From Sclerotiophoma versabilis (taxonomy: Eukaryota; Ascomycota; Dothideomycetes; Pleosporales; Didymellaceae), in NCBI GenBank assembly GCA_012274445.1, contig JAAROD010000015.1, positions 124,001-188,000 of the forward strand: DNA of 64,000 nt, written 5' to 3'. A program made the position numbers and the translations under genes. Below are positions 45,018-53,934 of the stretch, piece by piece (the first letter of the stretch is position 1; each line of letters opens with the position of its first letter). The notes beneath the pieces are model-generated. The model worked only from the letters and a program-made list of their open reading frames with translations, was not told the origin of the DNA and did no database searches.

Positions 45018-45868
45018 ATGTCAGACCCAAAAATTCGTTCAGGTGTTCGCAAGAAGGCCTCGCTCAGGTGAGCTCTCGTTCTTTCCTCAAAGTACTCTAC
45101 TAATATTGAAACAGACTCGGTCGTAGAGTGGTCAGCCTCGACGTTGGCGCGACCCGAGAACTGTTCACATTAAACGAGGACCTCGTTTGTATCTCGCCCT
45201 TCTTCCGGAATATCTTACAGCCGCGACGCAAAGCCATCGAGGGCGAATGCTCCATTTGCCACGAAGAACTCCGACAAGGCGCCGAAGAGCTGACACATTG
45301 CTCTGCGTCTTGCGGTAACAACTTCCACTGGTGTTGTATGGAGGGTTGGCAAGGACGCACACCGATTGGTGGAGTCGTGAAATGCCCGCTTTGTCGACAG
45401 CCTTGGGAGCTTACTGAGCGCTGGGTTGGTGTCTATCAACTACCGACTCTCAACTCGGATGCCTTCGAGGTCTACTTCGAGTGGCTGTACAAGTCCTGCA
45501 TTCCAACAGGCACAGAACGTGAGAAACTCATACACGCATACTTCCTCGGCGAACGGATCGAGGCTCAGGATTTCTGCAATGATATTCTCGTTGCTATCAT
45601 CGTTGATTGCGTGGAAGAAGATACCTACCCACCAGCATCGAGTATCAGGCTAGCGTACAATCACACGCATGCTGATTCTCCTTTGCGAGAACTTGTGGTC
45701 GGCTTATTCATGCAACTGTCCCGGACCAGATCCCAAAGAGCTTCACAGCGTTGGGGAAGGTATCCCACCGCCTTTACCCAAGACCTTGTCCACGCTCTTA
45801 TGGAAAAGTGTGCTCATGTTCGCGTGGCCTGGGAAGTTGATGCATTGAAGGCTGAGCTGCTTTCTTGA
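45018..45868 (+). CDS. BTB protein with RING-like finger nested inside the BTB domain (intact paralogue)
   Basis: Exons 45018-45067 and 45115-45868, with a 47-bp intron (GTGAGC..CAG, CTAAT branch), encode 267 residues. Fungal BTB-type sequence (FTLNEDLVCISPFFRNIL, about 34-51) is cut by a finger with Cys62, Cys65, Cys79, Cys83, His88, Cys91, Cys107 and Cys110, including CSASCGNNFHWCCMEGW and CPLCRQPW. BTB sequence resumes with FEVYFEWLYKSCIP (about 134-147). The GNNFH..C...W pattern matches a RING variant of several fungal E3-like proteins. BTB domains recruit substrates to cullin-3 ligases, so a built-in RING suggests a self-contained ubiquitin ligase; this is inference. The intron position is shared with the broken copy at 32529-33414. 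Confidence 0.85.
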
Positions 45869-46757
45869 GAGCAGACAGGAAATACAGGCGAAGGGGATGG
45901 TACTGGGATCATCGCGGGAATGAAGGAGACTCGGACGTCACTTCTGCTGGACAGGTCTTGAAGTTTCGAACTACCCGTTCAACGAAGTCACCGCTCAACA
46001 CTTCCAAACCGAAAGGACAGAGACCAGCAATACTTGAGAGTGAAAGACTCCTAGGAAAGAGGACTGATTAAAAAACGGTCTTATCACAAAACACAACGAA
46101 GTAAATCCACCACTCAAACACTCTCTTGACTATTTTTCAATGTGACATCACACTCTCCTCCGTCCACGGTCAATAAGAGTCACTCATACACAATCCTACG
46201 GTGGTCTGCAATTCACATCGCTACCAACACAGTCCCCAAATTGTTCAACACCATCAGGACCTCACCCTCCAAGACAATATCCTGCTTCGGAGTCGTCTCG
46301 TACATGCGCAAATTTGAAATCTACAAGAGGAGCTCATAAAGCAAATTCCGGCCGACGTGAACAACACTCCTCATTGTGCCGTGGTTGCAGCTTCACAGAC
46401 GGCTTCGTCGTTACAGACTAGATATCAAGACGCTATTCTGCGGTCCTTGACTGAGACAGCTAACACCTACTCATGCCTGAGATTATGTGCTTTCTGCTAT
46501 TATTTCCGCCACCATCTTCCCCAGCTAAGAATAGCAGAGTGGTCTGTAAGCAAGCCTGCATTTTCGCTTAGCCAGCAGTGTCCGCGAAGCCATCCACACC
46601 ATGCCGTTTACGGAAAGAGGGATGGCAGCCCGTCAGCAGTACATGTGAGGCTGACAGTTTGCGGCTGAGTAGAAGGAATTGTATGTCAGGGTATAAGAAA
46701 GGGCTGTGTAATCGCTGATGTTTGTCTGGACGTGGTTGCGTGCCTTTTCTTTCGGAC
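45869..46757. other. intergenic, no gene seen
   Basis: About 890 bp between two plus-strand genes. Small frames have no protein-like content. Confidence 0.5.
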
Positions 46758-47675
46758 ATGAATTCTTTCGACACCAACATGGCCGCCAACTCGTACTACA
46801 ACGCACATACTCCAACAGCACATGAGCAGCAGCAGCAACATCTCCTTGGGCATGCTTCGCCTCTGAGCGATGACTTCAGCCCACCATCGACGCCACTGAA
46901 ACCGCTCCACCTCGCTCCACAGACCGCCTACTACCACTCCAACGCCAGCTCTGAGAAGCATGACGACCTGCAACACGCACTCCAAGAAGACGCCGTGGGT
47001 TACATCTGCGCAGGCAGGAAGATATCATGCTAACAAGCCCAGCACCTCAAAGCCCGCATCCGCCGCTTCCGCCTCTTCTCGCGCACCCTCAGCTTCCTCA
47101 TCTCCCTCGGCGTCCTGGCCCCAATCAGCATGACACTAACCACATTCCTGCGCACACGGCACACATACCGCACCCTCACCCACGCCGACGGCACATCCAC
47201 ATCACGCACCGCGTGGGCCCACGACTCCAGAACCTGGCCCACATACACCTACTTCGGCGTCGCTCTGGCGTCTACTTTACTCAACTGCTGGACTATTTTC
47301 GCGTACAAATCCGGTGTGCGTAGGGCTAATGCTGTTTCGCACCTCTCCTCTGTGTTTTCCTGGGCTGTCATGCTGGCTAATGTGGTTGTGTGGGCGGTGG
47401 CGGCGGGTGTGTATCGGAGCGAGAAGGATAAAGGTGGGAAGAGCGATGATTTGTGGGGGTGGACGTGTAGTCCCGGTGCGAGGGCGATTCAGAGGGAATT
47501 CGCGGGCGAGGTGGATTTCAACATGTATTGCAATGTGCAGAGTGCGAGTTGGGTGGTGGGGGTTGCGCAGGTGGGAGCGAGTGTGTTGACGGTGGGGATT
47601 TATGGTATGGTTTTTCAGCGGTGGGCGAGTAAGAGCGTGGTGCGGAGGTTGGAGGGTGCGAGCGTCATGGCTTGA
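46758..47675 (+). CDS. four-helix membrane protein, unknown function
   Basis: Exons 46758-46994 and 47043-47675 flank a 48-bp intron (GTGGGT..CAG with a perfect TGCTAAC branch), giving 289 residues. The N-terminal about 80 residues are soluble, with a short Gln run (HEQQQQHLL). Four hydrophobic spans follow: TLSFLISLGVLAPISMTLTT, YFGVALASTLLNCWTIFAY, VFSWAVMLANVVVWAVAAGV and VVGVAQVGASVLTVGIYGMV. The loop between the third and fourth has two Cys (WTCSPG and NMYCNV). Four helices with a cytosolic tail resemble MARVEL or tetraspan proteins of the fungal plasma membrane, but I see no decisive motif. Confidence 0.75.
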
Positions 47676-48322
47676 GCGGAGCTTGGGTTTGATACTGCCA
47701 GCTGTCAGTTATTCCCTGCGAGGAACAATGTCATGTGGAGTGGAGTGGAGTATTAACAGACCAGACTGCTATCTAAGCATCAACCCTGCATCTCGGTCGA
47801 CTCTTCTATTGGACCCAGTGATGCAGTTCAGAATACTACGTGGTAGCACGCACTGGTTTAATACGGAGATACTTATAACTCGATACTGGATACTCGATAC
47901 TCAATACCCCACGCCAGACAGCCTCACATGTATTGCTAACGGCTGCCAGTCGTCTTACTACAAACAGTATGGTGTTATCAACTCACAACCCTCCATCAAC
48001 GAGACCGCAGCTTACTTACAGAATACTCGGTGTTCTTAGTTGATGTAGCAATAGTCCAGTGCAATGCAGTTCTGAGGGTGAGAGACGGGTTTGCAATGGG
48101 ATTTTGTCCTTCTCACTTGATGTATTTTGTTCTCGCTCAGCACTTTTCAACCCATCTATCTGATGCTCGTAAGTCGTAATTCATGACGTGCTCATCCCTC
48201 TCTCTCTATTTTCCTCCGCTCGTCTGTCTATTCCTTACTTAGCTGTTCCCTCTCCTCTCGTCTATTGTCATTCCTCTGTCGTTTCTTCTTCTGATCTATC
48301 ACTCCTTTTTGTCACTCTTTTC
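47676..48322. other. intergenic, convergent 3' ends
   Basis: About 650 bp between convergent genes. It includes pyrimidine-rich stretches near 48200-48340 but no gene. Confidence 0.5.
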
Positions 48323-50094
48323 TCACTTCTTCTTCCCCTTCTTCCCCCCAGATGCAACGGTCTTCAGCGCTGCATGCTTTGGGTTCTTCTTCAGGTGGTC
48401 GTGCAGGCGGGTCTTGGAGGGGAAGTCGGCATCGCAGCCGGCGCACTTGTTTCCGGCGGCTTGCTGGTCGGTTTCTGCCTGTTTGGCGGCTTTCTTCAGA
48501 CGCTTCTTGGCGGCTGCGCCCATCTTTTGTGCTGGGGCTGGGGCTTCGGTGACATGGTCGTCTGGTGTGGATGTGGAAGGGGTGGGGGAAGCGAGGCGGG
48601 CTTCGACATCGGAGCGCGGTGCGTGTAGGTCGTCGTCCGAGTCGGTGGCGTCTGAATCTCTGGTGGGCAGGTCTTTGGCTGCGGGCGAGGGTGAGGCGGC
48701 TGTCTCGCCTTCCACGTTGGGTGTTGGGTCCAGGTCGAGATGTGCTGCCTCGCCTTCTACTTCGGATAAGGCGTCGTCCAGGTCGAGATGCGCCGCCTTG
48801 GTTGTGATTTCTCCAGTAGGATCGTCCATGGTTGTGATTTCTCCAGCAGGATCGTCCATGGTTGTAATTTCTCCAGCAGGGTCGTCCATGGTTGTGTAAC
48901 CCTCCAGCCCCGCAGCGTGGCCATGCTCTGCGGGGGTCAGGACTCCACTGCTAACCCCATAGTCGTCCAGGTCCAGGTGTGCGTTGTCCTTTTGCATCTT
49001 CCTCTTCAGGTCCTTCAGCGCTTTCTGGTGCTTCTTGCTCTTCTCGTGCGCCTCGTACTGGCGCTCGCTCTTGAACGTCTTGTTGCAGGCCACGCACTCG
49101 AAGTGCTCCTCCTCGACCTCTTCCTCCTCGGACTCGTCCAGCTCGCTCGGCGGGCGCTCGGTGGCCCAGCTGGGAAGGTCCTGTGCGTCGCGCTCCAGCT
49201 TGGCGTTGAGTTCTGCGCGGGCCCTCGCCGCCTGGGCCTTCCTGAGCTCGCGCTGGGCCTTTGCCTTGTCCTCGGCGGAGCGTGTGTCGGGCGTGTAGCG
49301 GGGGTCTCGCTTGCGCACAAAAGCCACCAGGGCGCGCACGGCGTCGTTGAACTCGCGGCGGCCGTCGTCGCGGTGCTTCTTGTTCTCCTTCTCGGCCAGG
49401 CGGCGGGTGTAGCGGTCGGGGGCGTCGGACAGGCGGTACACGTCCAGCCAGGCGAAGCTCTTTGCGGTGGCGAAGCCGTCCCAGGCGGCGTAGAAGTCGC
49501 GCACGACGCCCTCGTAGTCGTCGTGCCTGTGGCCGAAGGAGGGGTAGGTTGGAATGTCGAGACCCTCCCAGTCGGCGGCGTGCTCCTCCTCCTTGGCCAG
49601 CTGGGCGAAGGTGTCGCGCAGGAAGCCAAAGAAGCCGGTGGGCGCGTCCGTGTACTGCACGCTGGTGCGGAAGCGGCCCATCATGCGCGTGATGTGCTCG
49701 GGGGTGGTGACCTTGATGCTGCCCTGGTACTGGTCCTCGCCCGTGGCCTCGCCGGTGCCGCCGCGCAGGATGTCGGCCTCGTGGGCATCGTACCAGGCGC
49801 GCTCCTGCTCGTCGGACAGGACCTGGTAGGCGTGCTGGACGTCGGCGAAGAGGGCGGTGGTGCGCTCGACGTCGCCATAGTTGCGGTCGGGGTGCAGCTC
49901 GAGTGCCTTGCGGCGGTACGCCTTCTTGAGCCTGCGCCTGTCAGCGGGGGCTGCCGTGGGCCTGGTCGTCGCGTCCGCGCTTACTCGTCCTGCGTCGCCG
50001 TCCGCTCCACGCTGAGCAGCTCGTAGTAGCTGGTGCGCATGGCCGCGCCGGCCTGCTCCTCGGCGGCCGCGCCAGTCGACTGCGATGCGCCCAT
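48323..50094 (-). CDS. jjj1: Jjj1-type J-protein with two C2H2 zinc fingers
   Basis: Exons 50094-49985 and 49937-48323 are joined by a 47-bp intron (GTAAGC..CAG, GCTGAC branch), giving 574 residues. The J-domain starts after a short Ala-rich leader (SYYELLSVERTATQDE) and contains the HPD motif (KKAYRRKALELHPDRN). A U1-type zinc finger (FECVACNKTFKSERQYEAH) lies in the centre and a second (KCAGCDADFPSKTRLHDH) at the C-terminus. This layout is Jjj1, the Hsp70 co-chaperone that with Rei1 recycles Arx1 from cytosolic pre-60S ribosomes; human DNAJC21 is the counterpart. The central acidic part contains three perfect 10-residue repeats. The ATG at 50094 was chosen because splicing from it rebuilds the J-domain. 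Confidence 0.9.
48801..48890 (-). repeat. three 30-bp tandem repeats inside jjj1
   Basis: Units 48801-48830, 48831-48860 and 48861-48890 differ at only a few bases and code for about TTMDDPAGEI each. They lie between the two zinc fingers in an acidic, probably disordered part. Confidence 0.95.
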
Positions 50095-50739
50095 GGTGAG
50101 GTCGGGTCCGTTGGCGCTGCGTCAGCGGACGTTGGTGCGTCGCCGCCGGGGTCGGAAGATCGGAACCAGGGCCAGCCTGCTCGGAACGGCGGTGGGCGCG
50201 CGCGGTGATTGGGCCGGCCGAGCAGAGGCGAAAACCCAGAGCCTTCACAGCGCGTCAAAGAAGCACATGCCCGCGATGAGTCTAGCCAGCGCACCGAAAG
50301 GGACTGCGCGTTTTTCACCCTTGACGCAAGACGTGCTTTGTTTTTTCTTCATAAACCTGCAAATCCCCCGCCCTGCCGTCGCTGCATTCTGGACCTCCCC
50401 GGCTCGCGGCAGACAAGCATCGCCTCTCGTCAACGCCTCGTCACTCCACATGACCCCCGGATAGGGTCCAGCCCCAACAGAAGAGCAGGACACGGCCATC
50501 CACCACCTCGACGACTACCGACTGCTTCCTCACTCCCTTGTGGATTGAATGCACCTGCAACAACGCTTGATCGCCGCAGGGTCCTGGCTTGAGCCCTAAA
50601 TCGCTTGCTGCGGGACAAGTCTGGACGAAGCTTGACTGTGGCAACCAGGGCCAGTCCCCCGCCCACGTGTTGCCGTCTGCGCCTCTGAGTCGCCAGCCCT
50701 ACCCAGCTACCACCCTTCAAGCACCACACCAGCCCAGCC
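50095..50739. other. divergent promoter between jjj1 and the SPX-RING gene
   Basis: 645 bp with no gene. Both flanking genes start here in opposite directions, so regulatory sequence may be shared. Confidence 0.5.
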
Positions 50740-52179
50740 ATGAAGTTCGGCCACGTTTTCAAGCAGTGCCTGCGGAACGAAGGATTCCCGCCCGAGTGGG
50801 TCGACTCGGCCATCTCCTACAGCCAGCTCAAGAAGGTCATCAACCGCCTGACCGACGAGCTGCAGCAGGTCGGCCTTGACCCGCCGACGCTGTCCAAGCT
50901 GCTGAAGCATGTCGAGGACTACAATGCCTCGGCCGACCAGGATGAAGATCGCCCCTTTGAGTACATCTTGAACAGCCCTGGCGCTGAGTCGACATCCCCA
51001 AAAGCCAGGAAGCCCTTCCACCCAAAGCTGCTTTTCTACGTCAACGAAAAGAACGGCGATGTAGACAGTGCCAGCATCGACGAGGAGACCCAGCGGAAGC
51101 TCCAGATGCTGGCCGTCGAGACCGGCATGACAGATCTGAGGGTCTTTGACGCCGACTCCCAGAACCCTGCACCTACACCGACCTCGTCTGGAACAGAGAC
51201 TGCACTACACGCCTCGCGGCCCGGCTACCGCACCGTCGAAGTCCCTCTCACCTCAGACACCGAGTTCTTCACCCGCCTAACCAGCGAAGTCGCCGGTCTG
51301 GAGAAACTGCAGGAGCGCGAAGAAAAGCGCATGCACGCGCAGATCGAAGCCCTGGGCTCGCAGATCGCCAAACTCACCGACGTCAACAAGCGCTCCAACA
51401 AGAAAACCATCACCGCCTGGCGCCAAGTCTTCCAGATGTACATTGAAGAAGGCATCTTCTTCGGCACCACCGAGCAGGACCACAAGAGCCACGACGCCGA
51501 CAAGGCCACCCATCGTCTCGCCGAGTTCAGCAACAAGATTGCCCGCGCGGGACTCGTGGAGAAGTTCAAGAAAAAAGAGAACATCGCCGCCCTCAACATG
51601 TTCATGCACATCAACCGCGAGATCCTGCAGGGCCTGCGCTTTGGCGAGATCAACCACAACGCCATGATCAAGATTTTGAAGAAATTCGACAAGCGCACTG
51701 CCCTCGGCGTCAAGAGGACCTTTCCGCGCCAGGTTGAGTACCCCGAGTTCAGCGAGCATCTGGCCAAGGCCGTGTGTGCCGAGGTCAACACGAGGATCCT
51801 CTCCCACGTCCCGCAGCTCGACGACTACAGCTGCCCCATGTGCTGCGAGATCGAGTGGCGGCCCGTCAAGCTGTCGTGCGGCCACGTATTCTGCATCCGC
51901 TGCTTGATAGTCATGCAGAATAACAAGCAGCACAACTGCCCCTTCTGCCGCGCAAAGACAGTATACGACGCGAATTCTGGTGAGTCTGGCAGTCATACGG
52001 ATGACATGACAGCAAAAGAAATACTAACACCCCCAGACAACCTCGACAACGACCTCGCCGCCTTCCTGAAGAAGTGGTTCCCCGACGAAGTCAAAGCCAA
52101 GCAGCGCTACAACGAACACATGGCCGGGGTCGACCAGTACGGCGAGGTATACGCCGATCAAAAGTGCGTCGTCATGTAA
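50740..52179 (+). CDS. SPX-RING ubiquitin-ligase-like protein with C-terminal CaaX box
   Basis: From the ATG at 50740 (MKFGHVFKQCLRNEGFPPEW), an N-terminal SPX domain spans about residues 1-345. Its two halves are separated by an acidic linker, with the KRTFPRQVEYPEF end typical of SPX-RING proteins. A RING finger at about 365-406 has CPMCCEIEWRPVKLSCGHVF and CPFCRA. A 57-nt intron at 51980-52036 (GTGAGT..CAG with TACTAAC branch) is a multiple of three; splicing gives 460 residues, retention 479. The protein ends KCVVM, a textbook CaaX prenylation motif. SPX domains bind inositol pyrophosphates, and SPX-RING proteins such as fission yeast Pqr1 control phosphate uptake by ubiquitination. Prenylation would place this one on membranes; that is inference. 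Confidence 0.9.
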   Translation: MKFGHVFKQCLRNEGFPPEWVDSAISYSQLKKVINRLTDELQQVGLDPPTLSKLLKHVEDYNASADQDEDRPFEYILNSPGAESTSPKARKPFHPKLLFYVNEKNGDVDSASIDEETQRKLQMLAVETGMTDLRVFDADSQNPAPTPTSSGTETALHASRPGYRTVEVPLTSDTEFFTRLTSEVAGLEKLQEREEKRMHAQIEALGSQIAKLTDVNKRSNKKTITAWRQVFQMYIEEGIFFGTTEQDHKSHDADKATHRLAEFSNKIARAGLVEKFKKKENIAALNMFMHINREILQGLRFGEINHNAMIKILKKFDKRTALGVKRTFPRQVEYPEFSEHLAKAVCAEVNTRILSHVPQLDDYSCPMCCEIEWRPVKLSCGHVFCIRCLIVMQNNKQHNCPFCRAKTVYDANSGESGSHTDDMTAKEILTPPDNLDNDLAAFLKKWFPDEVKAKQRYNEHMAGVDQYGEVYADQKCVVM

Positions 52180-52421
52180 CCAACCCAACCTTGACCGGCT
52201 CTGCTAAGAAGGCCCTGTAGGTTCTTCCGTGGCGGTTCGTTATGGTGAGTTTCTGTATTGCCGTATGAAAACGCCAAGACTTTGCGCTAACAAACACAGG
52301 CATATGGTGTGATGTAGACGTCGAAGACCGTATATATGCAGAGGTTGGAGTTTTTGCTTTGGTTTTCTTGCGCTTTGGATTTGGATTTGGCATTTAAGAT
52401 ACCCCACCCTTTCTCGTAGTG

Positions 52422-52562
52422 ACGGTGACGAGTGACGAGTGACGAGTGACGAGCAACAAGCAATGAGCGATGAGCAACAAGCGATGAGCAACAAGCGATG
52501 AGCAACAAGCGATGAGCAACAAGCGATGAGCAACAAGCGATGAGCAACAAGCGATGAGCAAG
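52422..52562 (+). repeat. minisatellite: 7-bp GTGACGA units then 14-bp GCAACAAGCGATGA units
   Basis: About four 7-bp units are followed by about seven copies of the 14-bp unit. The 14-bp unit may have arisen by divergence and doubling of the shorter one. Confidence 0.85.
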
Positions 52563-52998
52563 GGAACGCTACCCTGTTCTTCTTATCTTATCTCATCATA
52601 TCTCATCGCATTTCAAGCATTTCAAGCATATAGACAACCCCCAATCCATCCCCCGCTTCTCACCCCTCCACTCGCCACTACAATCCAGTCTCGTACTTTC
52701 ACTCTAGACGTGCAACTCAACCCACCCAGCTTCCAACGCGGCAGGCCTATATTTGAACCAGAACAGCGTTTGGAAAGATAATCTGCCTTTACGTATTTGC
52801 TTTTACACGCCACGCCCCAAAAACCTACCTTGCCTTGTAACAACAACACGGATAAGACACCAACAATACCAACGAGGCAGCAATTATATGCATAAGAGAG
52901 TAACCATAAGATATACTAACCGTATGGGTAGAGAGAGGATTTGTAGTAGTTGTGTCTTGTCTTGTCTATATGTATTTGTTGTTATTCATAAGTAGAAG

Positions 52999-53041
52999 GA
53001 GAAGAAGAAGAAGAAGAAGAAGAAGAAGAAGAAGAAGAAGC
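52999..53041 (+). repeat. GAA trinucleotide microsatellite
   Basis: About 14 uninterrupted GAA/AAG units. Confidence 0.9.
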
Positions 53042-53280
53042 TATAAGACAAAAGCCTATTTACTTTACACTGCATTTACCTCTGTTTTACAGGTAGATTA
53101 GATATAGAGCAAGAAGAAGTTATTAGGTGCGTTAAGAGTAAGATATTTTTAATAATCTATAACTAACAAAGTAGTAAAATAAGGATGAGAATGAAGAGTT
53201 GGTTTTTTTATCTAGAAGGTACTAATTTTACAGTCTCTAATCTATAGTCTCTAATCTTAAAGTTTTTTTTGCTTTAATTC

Positions 53281-53353
53281 TTTCTCTTTCTCTTTCTCTT
53301 TCTCTTTCTCTTTCTCTTTCTCTTTCTCTTTCTCTTTCTCTTACTCTTACTCT
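53281..53353 (+). repeat. TTTCTC hexanucleotide repeat
   Basis: About ten TTTCTC units followed by TTACTC variants; a strong polypyrimidine tract. Confidence 0.9.
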
Positions 53354-53934
53354 TTTCTTCTACTTGTACGCTTCTCTTCTCTTCTCTAGACATGCTCCTC
53401 TGTTTCAACAAAAAAAAAATAAAAAAAAATTCTATCTACAATCTACACTTGTATAGACTCCTGCCTAACTAGTGCTAAGTGCTGTACTGCAAGTAGAGAT
53501 AGAGGGATAGAACATACTACTACTACTACTGCTAATATATAAGTCTACATCCTTAGCGGGACCGGAGTCTTAAGTTCAAACGACATGCAATACAGTAGTA
53601 ACATATCAGTACGGGCTCTTGCGTGTTTCTAAAGTGTGTCATGTAGAGTGCAAGGCTAGAATGAAAGCTTATATCACTTACAACTCACTACTTACTTTAT
53701 TTATTTTAAAACTCACCACTTACTTGACTCGGTTTACAACTCACTCCACATTTGACTCGGTTTACAACTCACCACTCACTGGACTTGTTTTACTGGAACA
53801 CACGGCATGCTTAACTCAAGGAAATATCCTCACGACACTACATTGAAGGTATTATGCTATGCAAGAAAAAGAATATACACATGTCAAACCACCCAAGTTC
53901 ATCTGCTTGTTCAATCCACACCCCCTCAACGCGC

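Larger units (their letters stand above)
52180..53934. other. repeat-rich intergenic region
   Basis: No gene. It holds a 14-bp minisatellite, a GAA repeat, a TTTCTC repeat, and an AT-rich stretch (about 53040-53560) with TA-rich, CA-poor sequence that may be a small RIP-mutated relic. Short ACTCACCACT-like repeats lie at about 53680-53790. Confidence 0.5.

Noticed and set aside
48788..50026. Plus-strand open frame of 412 codons antisense to jjj1
   Set aside because: Leu/Val/Gly-rich shadow of the codon pattern on the other strand. The minus strand encodes a J-domain and two zinc fingers.
52422..52562. CRISPR-like array
   Set aside because: Units are 14 bp and directly adjacent without unique spacers, in a eukaryotic genome. 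This is a minisatellite.
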